Below, one piece after another: positions 27,657 to 38,107 of a stretch of DNA of 64,000 nucleotides. The DNA comes from Isoperla grammatica. Taxonomy: Eukaryota > Arthropoda > Insecta > Plecoptera > Perlodidae. The stretch spans positions 9,856,863-9,920,862 of the forward strand of contig OX246748.1 of NCBI GenBank assembly GCA_945910005.1, read 5' to 3'. The notes beneath the pieces are model-generated. The model ran no database searches. It had not been told where the DNA came from and was given only the letters and a program-made list of their open reading frames with translations. Position 1 is the first letter of the stretch, and every line of letters begins with the position of its first letter. The translations under genes were made by a program, and so were the position numbers.

Positions 27657-28139
27657 TGCGCACTATACTTTTTTTGTGTTGAGAGATGAGTGAATATGTA
27701 TGGGGGGAGGGGAGGGGGTGATCTTAAAATAAAAAAAAACATTTGACGGTATGGAACTCCCCCCCACCAATTCGACCACTGATAGTCACAAAATTGAATG
27801 CTATGAGTTATTATACATGGCTTCTGCTCGGGCATGTTTAGTGCGTGGGGCTTGGTATTGTGGCTCGTCTGTGTGGCTGGCTTACCGAGCTGTTTGGTGA
27901 TGATTGTGATTGGCAGAGAGAAAGAGAGAGAGAACCACTCTTCTCTTTCTTCGCGTGCAATGCAAACGTATCATTATCATTCAGACAACAAACCATTTAA
28001 ATGCCAAAAAGTTCGTCTTGTATATTGTGAGTCGTAGATACGATGTAGAGAGCACTAATGGTACAAGACCGAAATATAGATACACACAGAAAGAAGATAA
28101 ATATATCTTAGACATTGACAATCATTTATTATTTGTCGC
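27657..28139. other. No gene seen
   Basis: The stretch holds G- and C-rich runs near 27700-27770 and a purine-rich GAGA stretch near 27917-27935. Open frames of about 67-113 codons (27834-28251, plus) lack recognisable domains and overlap the SINE-like repeat that follows. Confidence 0.5.
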
Positions 28140-28650
28140 TTTACGACGTGCTCGTCATAAGACGTCGGCCTTTAGTCACCTCTTACGACAGACAGAGTTA
28201 CCCTGGACGGCATTGAAGACAGAGGTGGCTCAGCGCCCAGCGGTAACATAACAAACTTTAATTCAGGACACCGCCGGTTCGATACCCGCTACTGACAATC
28301 CTGACTGAAGGGTTTTCGTCAATCACAAGAAGGAAGGCTGGGATTGAGGCATACTTGCAGCCCTTCACAACAATTCCAAATACCACAATATCGAGTTAGA
28401 GGGGCAAAACTTGTCCCCAGGGTGAGGTTTCCTGCGAAAAATTATTTCACTTCAAAATATGTAATTGTATGATACTTTCAATATTTTATCACTTGAGGCA
28501 TACTTGCAGGTTGCAGCCCTAGGATATTCCTTCACAACAATACCAAATACCACAATACCTAGTTCGAGGTACAAAAATTGTCCCCAGGGTGAGGTTTCCA
28601 GCGAAAAATAATTTCACTTCAAAATATGTAATTGTATGCTACTCTAAATA
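28140..28650 (+). mobile_element. SINE-like unit with duplicated tail
   Basis: A head with CCTTTAGTCACCTCTTACGA and TTACCCTGGAC is followed by a pol III-like segment (GGTGGCTCAGCG, then GGTTCGATACC, which matches a tRNA B box) and a tail with GGCTGGGATTGAGGC. The tail block from about 28343 (AGGCATACTTGCAG through TTTCACTTCAAAATATGTAA) is repeated at about 28495-28650, a tandem duplication of about 150 bp. The CTGGAC and CACCTCTTACGA words also recur, inverted, near 55860-55910. Confidence 0.5.
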
Positions 28651-29060
28651 TTTATCCTCAGAGATGGAATTTTGTTGTTTGTAGGATGGTTTGCTACTCT
28701 AGGCTGGCTGTTGTCTCTCGCTTGCTCCTTCATCTGTGTAGTGTAAGTAATCTCAATCTCATGTAACCAGGATAATAACGCGTATCCTAATCCGGCCGGC
28801 GGGCGTTTTCGATGGTCTTATTCTAAGAAACGACAAAGTACCGTATTTCCGTTGATTAACTTCATTATGACGTAATAATTGGTTTCCGAGTAAATTGGTC
28901 AACAGCCACGCGTTGGGTTGGGTTTCACTGAGTTGGTTGCCTCACAATAATAGAGGGGAGGTCCAATATATGCTGGTAGGGGCGCCGGAGGGTAATTTTT
29001 GCAGAAGCGATTTTCTTCTTCATATTTGACGCTTTGAACGCCTGTATAAACACGTTTCAG
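28651..29060. other. No gene seen
   Basis: This unique-looking sequence lies between the SINE-like unit and the hAT element. I see no exon-like open frame and no recognisable repeat. Confidence 0.5.
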
Positions 29061-30782
29061 CAGGGGCGCCAACTCCGTGGGTGCAGGAGGGCCAAAGCAC
29101 CCACAGGTAGATTTGTGTGGGTGCGGAGCACCCACACAAATAGAAAACGCGAAACCCAAACAACACGAAAAACCCACCGAAAAAAATATAAGGCATTCAG
29201 TGGCGTATCCAAGGGGGAGGGGTGTTCGGTGATTTGGACCACCCGAAATCCCAGCTTTACTTTTATTTGGAAATGTTCTTAAGATTATGGTAAATGTGTC
29301 CCGTTCAACAAAAGATCTTAATTTCTTCTAAAACACATTAGAACCTCTTCAAAAATACGTATTTGTCAAAAAAAATGCCTGCGGCGCTATTGCGAGAGAT
29401 GACCCCCCCCCCCCCCCCACCCTCCGTCCATTGCGTCTCGGTGGTGTAGCACATTTTCACAGGTATGTTCTACTCTGCGCAACCCCCCCCCCAAGCAACT
29501 ATGTAGCCTATGTGCTTTCGGTAGTATATTATGTCGATTTGACAAGGTAGGACCTATTAAATAATTGAATGATTTTTTATTGAATAATTTAGAATGCAGC
29601 AATTTGGTAAAATCTGGCTAAAATTATGTTCTCTATAACTTAGACTGTTAAATAATTTTCCCGGGTATTCTACGGAGACCTTGTAGTAAATTTTTAGTTA
29701 TTAAGCGAGCGAAGCGAGCGTTTCCACTTGACTCTTATGGCACTTCGTTCTGTTTTTTTTTTTTTTTTTTTTTTTTGTTTTTTTTTTTTTGTTTTTGTTT
29801 TTATGTCCGTCGATAGCGGTCGAACGGAAAGTCCGATCAACTTGAAATTTGGACCATCCACAAGCCTCAATGTGGATTGAAGGTGTATAGTTTTGAGGCA
29901 AAATCGTTCGAAAAGTTACAAAGTTACACCATAGTTACTGCAAAATATTTTTCTGAAACAAAATGTCGGCAAAATGTGAGATAGCTAGATTTTTCTACAA
30001 ATTTTTCCGGTCACGAATATGTTTATGTAATGGCGATCTGATAAATATTGGCAAAGTTACACGAAAGTTACTCGAAAATATTTTTCTAAAACGCAGTAAC
30101 GGCAAAATGTGAGGTGGCTATCTTATAGTAAATTTGCGTCCGGTCACGAATATACTAATGTAAACGCGATCCAATACGTATTAGAGGCAGAAATTACATT
30201 TCTATTGCTGTCAATAAGTGTTAGTAACGGTGGCGGACCGTGTTGAAAACATGACCACGAAAATTCTTAGCAACGCACATTGCACTGCATACAACAATGT
30301 CGGGAAGTATAATAGCTATGGAAATTAGAAAAAATTTTGCAATGCGCATTCTTGAATTGTTGTTAATTGTTGTTTGTATTAGCATTGAAGTCTTTTCGCC
30401 AGAAAGTTCGTAGATATTGACGCGCTCGCTTATCAACGCGTCAAACAGAGCGTTTTCCTAGTTACTTGTAAGCTACTTGACATTACATTGTATATAGGTA
30501 CTTCATAATATTTATGTACTCTTCACTAATCCTATGTCTTGTATGTATGTACTAAAAGATCGATTGAAGGCTAATAAAAACAAACAACAAACAACATTCA
30601 CTTCATTGTTTAGGATACGATGTGGTTTTGAATATCAGTCCTCTCGTATGTTCATAATCTACTCCAATACCACAATTGGTGAATGAAATTCCCCCCCCCC
30701 CCCCCCCCCCCCCCCCCGGGGGCCGTAGAGTTTGCCTTTAGTTTTGAGCACCCACAGTAATTCTGAAAAGTTGGCGCCCCTG
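29061..30782. mobile_element. Non-autonomous hAT-type DNA transposon
   Basis: The left end CAGGGGCGCCAACT and right end AGTTGGCGCCCCTG are perfect inverted 14-mers, with a further inverted GTGGGTGC / GCACCCAC pair just inside. Exact 8-bp direct repeats CGTTTCAG lie immediately outside at 29053-29060 and 30783-30790. CAG..CTG ends and an 8-bp target duplication are the hallmarks of the hAT superfamily. The 1,722-bp interior has no transposase-like frame, so the copy must have moved with enzymes supplied elsewhere. It contains a C16 run (29403), a T-rich run (29752-29795), a C27 run (30691) and a nested inverted-end unit. The exact target duplication argues for a fairly young insertion. Confidence 0.88.
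29699..30431. mobile_element. Unit with inverted GCGAGCG ends nested in the hAT element
   Basis: TTAAGCGAGCGAAGCGAGCG at the left and CGCTCGCTTA at the right are inverted. The interior has two related blocks (GTTACAAAGTTACACCATAG and AAAGTTACACGAAAGTTACT, each followed by AAAATATTTTTCT and a GGCAAAATGTGAG word), so it carries an internal duplication. No clear target duplication or frame was found. Confidence 0.4.
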
Positions 30783-31410
30783 CGTTTCAGAATTGCAATT
30801 GTATTCATACACAAATGTGAACATGTAAATGGTATACATATTTCTCCCTCATCTTTCTCCTTTCCTTCCTCCTCTCTCACCCGATTAGGGCATTGGGGTG
30901 GGGGGTTTGAATCCCAAACATCAACCCTCTTTGGTCACGCCACTGACTCAACAATTATTATGAGATTAAGTTACGTTCATTTCACAAGTCATTGTAGGTA
31001 GACCAATTTGGTGGACAACTTACGAGACGAGACCGTGTGTTGTTTGTAGACCATTTAGTCCAAAGAGAAACGCATCTGGCAGAACGTTTGTTCTTTAAAT
31101 TACATTAATTTTAATTTTAAATCCACATTACATGAATGGAATAATGTGTGAGTGGGCCGGCTACAATTACCTTTAAATTTTAAATCCTCACAATGAAAAG
31201 AATAATAATTGTGTGTAACTTTTCTTTAAACTAATGTTTAATACAACAAGCGTCCGTTTGACTGCCCTGCGAGAGTTATGTCCCCTCAACTCCGCTCAGA
31301 CCCCATTTCCCATTGTTCGAAATTCATTTACCAGTCATTGCCCTTTAGAAACCGTACGAAACGTTCGAAAAAATAATACAATTCAAATGCCATCTTCAAG
31401 GAATGTTCTG

Positions 31411-31463
31411 TTTGGCGCCAAACGCCGCCACGGCCTGCCTACTATGCGCGATCTTCCCGCCAA
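31411..31463. promoter_or_regulatory. Two E2F-like sites in a GC-rich patch
   Basis: TTTGGCGCCAAA at 31411-31422 is a perfect palindromic E2F-type site, and TTCCCGCCAA lies at 31454-31463. They sit in a GC-rich patch in AT-rich DNA. No gene start was recognised close by, so this may be chance or an unrecognised promoter. Confidence 0.2.
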
Positions 31464-31649
31464 TAATCCGCCAGCCGAGGCAGAGTTTTACCTACCTAGG
31501 GACGCGGCCATCTCAGGTAGAAGCATTGTTTGGTGGGCACCCCAGGGTCTTCACGGTTGAAATACCAAGCCGTCTTGCGGGGAGGGGAAACTGACTGACT
31601 CCGCCCTACAAGACTTGGGTCTAGATAATGACTACCTCGAGACATTATA

Positions 31650-31960
31650 CTGTCGTGCTCCAACGAGATGCTCCCGCGTAGAACGAGAGGCTCGTATCTG
31701 GGAGGTTGCCGGTTCGATTTACAACACGGGTAAACCCGATTGAACGCTTTTTCGCTGAGGTTTTCTTAGTCGGAGATTCCTTTCAAACTATCGAAACATA
31801 TTTGTTGCATTTTCCAATGACTTGCAATGAGTGCATTTATGGTAGGCCTAAGGCGCACTCAGTACGATCCAGTGTAGCCATTGGAAAACGCCTGAAAAGG
31901 GACAAGTCTCAAGTAAGCCTGAGCAGGTTTCCTAAAAACTTTTCCTTACCAGACAACCCT
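31650..31960 (+). mobile_element. Possible SINE-like repeat
   Basis: GGAGGTTGCCGGTTCGATTT resembles a tRNA B box in context, and the following TTTTTCGCTGAGGTTTTCTTAGTCGGAGATTCC echoes in degraded form the tail words at 22870 and 28306. The match is weak. Confidence 0.35.
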
Positions 31961-33417
31961 AGCAATTGTCCAAGGGGTAGTGCATACATTTATTAGTATT
32001 GAAATTTGCACATCCAATCTTGAATGACATTATTATACATAGATGTGACATATGTTTCCCGAGGTGACACTTATTGTGCAGAGTTGGAATGTACCCCAAG
32101 TGAAAATCCGAAGAAGCAATCGTATTTCGAATCGGTTGAGGACTAAACGATGGTCCCACAAAAGTACCCACGATACAGTTTGGAAAGGATGTATCCAGTT
32201 TTCCTTATCATCCTTTAATCATCTCGATTGGCCTCTTGTATACAACTTGATAGTATACGTCAAATTTGTGTAAATGAGATTCGTTTTTGAACCATCCAAT
32301 ATTTTATTATATTATACATTATCGTGCCATCAAGGCCGGGGGGGGGGGGGGGGACGGCGTATAATTTTGTCCGAAATTCCATGACATCTGGAGGGTAGCA
32401 GCACCCCACACACAGTACATACCTATACTTTAATTTCAAGTCACGACTCTCCGATATCTACTCGAAAGAAGATTATAAACCCAAGAAATTGGAAGTTCGT
32501 CTACGTCTCTACGAAATGATGAACCAATAACGTACCACGGAAAGGCTTGGCTGCGGTTGTTTGAGATCAATCTCGGATCACCACAGCCTTCCATCTACCT
32601 CCCCCCCCCCCCCCAACACCGCCCCCTGCCCTACCTCGTCACGTTCGAATGAAGAACGAACACAAAAGCTTGAAATCAAAAGTGCTCCCATAACCTGTTG
32701 CGTTGGTCATTAATAATCATTTTTTGTGTGTTACTTCCTTCATCTCTTTCTAGTTTGACTGGGGGCGACAACCGACCGACCAAAGAGCTTGATGATGTTT
32801 TATAAGATCTTTGAAATCAGAATGCTACAACCTGTGACGGAGTGAGGACACGTTATCTCATACCAGTTGTATTTTCACTACTTGGAGTACAATCAGCTTA
32901 AAAGAAAAATAATTATCATGACATTTCACTTTTCCTCCCCGTCTCTTACTCTCCCCCCCCCCCCCCGTCCGTTACTTGCCCCTTCCCGCCAAACATCTTC
33001 ATCTTATATTTCACCCACTCATCGTCTCGATTAGCAAGTACAAGGGTAAATCAAATGAATCTAATGTCAGAAACTGAATACTTAAAATTTGTCTTTACAA
33101 TAATTTTAATATATTTTATACTTTTTATACCAGAGCTATTTTTCATTTTCATTTCATTTCTTCGTTTCTCAGAGCTAATGTTGTTTTATTTGATACTTGC
33201 TCATAAATAATTCATGACGAGAGCGAGAGAGGTAAGTTGTCACTCGTTAAACTTGTAATAAATTTGAATTATTGTTGAGCAAATATCAAATATACAACAA
33301 AACGACATTAGCAGCAAAAAAAAACAACAAACAGCAAACTTATGGTAGGTACTAAAAGTAGTATAAAATATAGTAAAAATTGTAGTAAAATTTTACCTGG
33401 AAAACCAAGCATTACAA

Positions 33418-33574
33418 TTTTTAGATTTTATTTTATTAGCATACCTACTGTGAATTTCAAAATAAAATAGTTAATTTTATTAAAACGGTTTAAAATTCTT
33501 ATTTTTAGATTTTATTTTAGTAGCATACCTACTGTGAATTTCATAGTAAAATAGTTAATTTTAATAAAACGGTT
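33418..33574. repeat. 84-bp tandem duplication
   Basis: TTTTTAGATTTTATTTTA(T/G)TAGCATACCTACTGTGAATTTCA and the AATAGTTAATTTTA...TAAAACGGTT that follows occur at 33418 and again at 33502, nearly unchanged. Confidence 0.85.
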
Positions 33575-36500
33575 GGCTTACAGACAGACAAGTCAGGACC
33601 TGCCTGTATAAACCACGTGAATCGCCTCGTTCTCCCGCCAGTTTCATAAACGTACAACCGTCCCAAGGCCACGCCAGTCTACCAAGCAGGCAGGTGCAGC
33701 AAGAGATCCCGTGAAACCAATGTCCCCGTTGTGTAAAGAGGCAGCGTATTGAAATTGTGTAAATGGCTGCATGGCTGGCCCTAAATTCCATCTCCTCAAT
33801 GGTTCTATTGTGCCCCCCAAGATAAGAGACCTACCCTACCTCCTCAGCTCACCCACACAATGACCTTTTGTGGTACGTTACTCGCGAGCCTGGTTCACGC
33901 GCGCCGTTTTATCGGCTCCTGGCGTTGCCGGTTTTCTCAGTCAGATTCCGGGACCGAACAGGAAAATAACCTGAAAAACTCAATTTTCATTGATTTTCTC
34001 GACTACAATACAAAACACACAAGCTCGGCAATTGCATGAGTAAAATCAAAGATAAAATGTTGTTGTTTTATCAATGTATTCTTGATGTATGTAATGGAAC
34101 GAATGATAATGAGACAAAATACTCAATGCTAAGATAGCTACGAGAAATCAGGCACGACTGTAAATACATACAATTTTTCCCGTGCTTTAATGTTCGTTTG
34201 GGAGAAAATTTAACCAATGATTTATTATTAATGTTAGATTCAGTGTAGACTGTAGAAAAAAAATCCTGTTGAGAATTGAAAATATCACATATTATATTAC
34301 ATATTTTACTGGTATTAGTTGATGGTGTTAACTTATATATACATTACTATCATTGTAATATTAACCAATTAATAACTTGATTCCAGTTCTTTTATTTTAA
34401 CGAATTGGTATCACTGAAAACAAATAACTAGGCCTATCATAATATTATTATGGAATGTATGAAACAGGTGGGTTCAAAAATAAAACCAATAAAGTACAAT
34501 TGAACTATTACTAGTTTAAAAAGTTTATTATACCCACATTTTATTATGAGAGTACAGTTCACAGTGCAGACATAATATGCCAGTTATAAGAAAGCAATTG
34601 TGTACCGTATTATAACAATATCAATAAAACACATTATGTACATAAGTGTAAAAGCCACAGTGCATATAATGTGGGCAATCGCTTTCTTAAATATGTATTA
34701 GGATTACAGAACCATTTATTAAAACACATTTTTAAAATTGAACTTTATCTACAAATTTATCATGCGTACCTATTTTTAGTACACTTCTCCACATACACAT
34801 TATTTCGTAAACTCATATATTTCGGAAAGCTATGGTCCCTTGAATTAGTAACTTTCAGATTCCATTCCATTGTCAAAAAAATCCAATATGAAAAAATTGA
34901 AATAATAAAAAATGTTGACGTTGGTATATTCCATAAATAAATCACTGCAATGGAATGAATTCTTGAGCTGATTGTGAAATCTTCGAATTTATTGTACAAT
35001 AGTTAATCAATAAGTTTTTCCTACATAATTATAACACAAGTGTTAATCTTCACAGATAATAGATTCACTAGGTTTGACACAACTGTACAATTGCACACGT
35101 TTTAACTCTTTTGCTGCGCATAAAACACTGTTGACACATGCCACTTGATAATACATATTATGAAGCAGTTAGAAACAAAAACGCATACGTACATATCAGT
35201 ACTTACTTACACAGATGAGTAAAAATAAATATACCCCCTCAGCGCGATACCTCGCTACATCTTCGCTCGACTTTTGTCTGACGACAAACTAGTCCAAGGT
35301 AGTGGGGTTTAATTTTTTTTTTTTAACTGTCCAGGTTTGTGTTTAAAAAATGGTATGTAGATACTTCCTTTGCAAACCACACAAAAAATGAAATGTGTTT
35401 AAAGCACAATATATTTATAACATATAGAACCCTAGGTATACTATTTTAATGAGGCACTTTCTACAATACGTAAATTAACAATTTTATTACAGGCATTACA
35501 TTCTCCATCCCATCATGAATGCTTTGTTTGAAACCATTAACCTGTAGGTTTGGGAGAAAAGTTATTATATAATTTAAAACATATCTATATTGCTGCTATC
35601 TAGAGACCGTGGAATAAATGCTTTTTATCAATATATAGTATCAACATTGTCTGATACTTTGCCATCTGTCCACGATCATTTGACATGTGGCAATATTATT
35701 AATAAATCCCTTTTCAAAAACATAACATTAAATATATAAATACATATACTGTACCAACAATGAAAATATTGGAATCGAGATCACTTCAACCATTCTCAAC
35801 CGTAACACAAACACACTGGTAGGTACACAATATTGTATTACTTTGAAATTAAAAGAAAGATTTGAACATCAAGACCGGGCGCACCTTTTCAGATGTGCCG
35901 CAATGAAGAGTGATATCTACTCCCTGCCTGACAACCAGAGCAGGCCAGATCTAGAAGCTAATTTGTATTGGATAGCAAGAAAAATGAATGGCTGAAAAGT
36001 CATCATCGCATAAGAGGAAAAAAAAAAAAATTGTATTACTCGCGAAATCGCTCGCGTGAATGCGACAATAATAAAACAAGTTGAAAGCAAACTTCGCAGA
36101 TCGTGTTGAGTGTTGTAAGATTATCTTATCAACTCGACAACTAAGCACACTTCTTCAGGATTGAAACATATTACACATATCGTGTATTATATAACCTAAA
36201 GCATCACTTTGGGACTGAAGCTCATATTCCACCCCATCTTTTGGAAGGGCCAGGGTGGAAATGTATGTACATATAGTTTAATGTGAACTATGTATTGATA
36301 CGTTATGTAGTTGTGTTAAAAAGTTAAAACTTGCCTTGTTTTAGCGTAATACTTTATGTATTACATCTTGCCGGTATAGTTAAGGCGTAGCGGACCCCGT
36401 TCCCTCACCCCCTGGCACGCGTCTAGGGGAAATAACAGTGGATGCTTGATGCTTTTACAAATCGGTAATGAGGGTAAAGGAACTTAAGGAGACTACTACC

Positions 36501-37479
36501 AGATCTTGTGCTCCTTTGTCTGCAATGTGTATGTGTGAGGTGAGTGGGCACGAAACGCCTGCACGCCCGACAATACTCTGTGTGAGCGTGTGCGTGTGTG
36601 TGTGTGTGTGTGCGTGCGTGCGCAAGCGAGCACGGTACTCTTGCGCGCCCGATATTACTAGGATATATTCGTACGTTCATACAAAGTGCAAACAACATTG
36701 AAGTACAGACTAGGCACTACACCTGCGTGGGAACGTCCGCTAGGAGATTACGAGGAACTTTCTCGCGGTCAGCTGTAGGTATATCTCAATGGTGCCGTGG
36801 TTTGTGCGAGTCCACAGGACGGTGGTTTCACTCCCACTACACGGACCGACTTTACGTTGTACGACGGATAGTAAGCAACGGGGGAGAGAAGCGGTGAGAT
36901 ATGTGATTTTGAGGGCATTACGCACGTGACATTTAAAAATCTGTCGGTTCAATATTCACACGATTATCATTGGACATAGAAAGAAAGATGGTGCAGGAAT
37001 GTTCAACCCTTTATATACACTTTTGTGATTTAGCGTCCGACCGCCACTAGACTCAACACGGTTAAAACCACGCTACTATAGCCACAATCAATCAATGACG
37101 TCCATTCGCTCTATCGTACATCCACGCTGAACGTACAGCATACGTTTTTAGTTTACTATGCGATACGTCGCTCGAATCGCCACCTATCCACAAAAGCTAG
37201 AATCTACTTCGGTGCGAATTGGGTTTAAGGGTAAAGGGAGGTCTAACTCGCTAGATTAACATTTTGAGAAAGCTTAAAGATATTTGAAAGGTTACTCATG
37301 ACTGGGATTTGGTTTTGATCAGCTAAATAACGACTTGAAAACTATCAAATATTGTCATTGTTATTGTTACAGTGAAACGATAGACATAATCGTAACAATT
37401 ACAACATTTAAAAGTTGTTAGCCGACTTCATTGACCTAGCTGTCAAGTACGCCATTAAACACACCAAATAATAATCATC
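33575..37479. other. Gene-free AT-rich interval
   Basis: I found no exon-like frame. The interval includes a repeat piece at about 35905-36030 (TTGTATTGGATAGCAAGAAA followed by AATGGCT and a poly-A run) shared with about 42590-42650, and a GT/GC microsatellite (36583-36622). Short frames at 34671-34940, 36468-36701 and 36598-36897 are AT-rich or microsatellite-driven and have no recognisable product. Confidence 0.55.
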
Positions 37480-37626
37480 ATAATCTATTGCCCCTTCTAA
37501 CTCTGGATTGAGTGAAGATAAGCCACTCCATCTTCTCCTATCTTGCCAACACTCTTCCCTTTCCACCACATTCCAATTTCCTCTTTGCTGCTCCCTGTCC
37601 TTCCTTACGCTCTCCTAATATGTCCT
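37480..37626 (-). mobile_element. LINE 3'-tail fragment
   Basis: Read on the minus strand, it contains GAAGATGGAGTGGCTTATCTTC-like words, then CAATAGATTATGATGATTATT. The same ordered words and GAT-rich end mark the tails at 38480-38640, 38740-38900, 42240-42390 and 62717-62860. It is a 5'-truncated, diverged copy that lies just downstream of the MTMR9 stop codon. Confidence 0.55.
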
Positions 37627-37873
37627 AATATGTAATAATATCAAAGTAATAATAAAACAAAACCAAATCCCGCATAAATATGAATCACTCTTTCATTATC
37701 TTGTACAGCATTCTCAGATATCAATAAAACGCCGTCAATTTCGCCAGCGCGGCCTAGTAACACATCACGACCTATCCGTCGTCGTCTAGACTACAAGAGA
37801 CGCGGGCCCTACTCTACAACCACCGCCTCCACATGACCTGCCGTCGCATCAACGGCATCCCCCCAGGCGGACC

Positions 37874-38107
37874 TCACGACTCCAACGGCGGCGTCGCGAC
37901 CGGTTCCGGTTCCGGCGCGTCCGGTTCCGGCACCAGTACGCCGGCGTCGACCGCCTCCCGCTCCAGGTCGGCCAGCTGGCGGCGCAGTCGGGCGGCCTTG
38001 AGGCGGAGCTCCTTGTCGCGGTCGCGCAGCTCAGTGATGGTCGCCCACGCGTCGCGCTGGGGAGACTGGTCCACTACCCAGCGCAGGAACAGCTCGGACC
38101 ACAGCGT
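37874..38107 (-). CDS. MTMR9: MTMR9 exon 10 (residues 492-568, coiled coil)
   Basis: It starts TLWSELFLRWVVDQ, then a heptad-like helix (ITELRDRDKELRLKAARLRR, residues about 514-545) and an acidic Pro-rich tail ending TPPLES before TGA at 37876-37874. The helix is the expected MTMR6/7/8 pairing coiled coil. The exon is very GC-rich. I saw no clear AATAAA on this strand just downstream. Confidence 0.92.
   Translation of the reverse strand, partial: TLWSELFLRWVVDQSPQRDAWATITELRDRDKELRLKAARLRRQLADLEREAVDAGVLVPEPDAPEPEPVATPPLES

Larger units (their letters stand above)
30791..33416. other. Gene-poor interval
   Basis: No supported gene. It holds a GC-rich island near 31400-31560 with E2F-like words, a SINE-like unit, a G16 run (32338-32353) and C14 runs (32601-32614 and 32953-32966). 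A 108-codon open frame at 31234-31560 (plus) overlaps the GC-rich island but shows no recognisable domain. Confidence 0.5.

Noticed and set aside
31234..31560. 108-codon frame as a gene
   Set aside because: No recognisable domain, no splice partners, and the 5' half is AT-rich non-exon-like sequence.
36770..36850. tRNA-like segment with GGTGGTTTCACTCCCAC
   Set aside because: The B-box match is imperfect and no convincing A box or second copy was found.
36423..36897. Cys/Val-rich frames near 36.4-36.9 kb
   Set aside because: They are driven by the GT/GC microsatellite at 36583-36622 and show no domain or exon signals.
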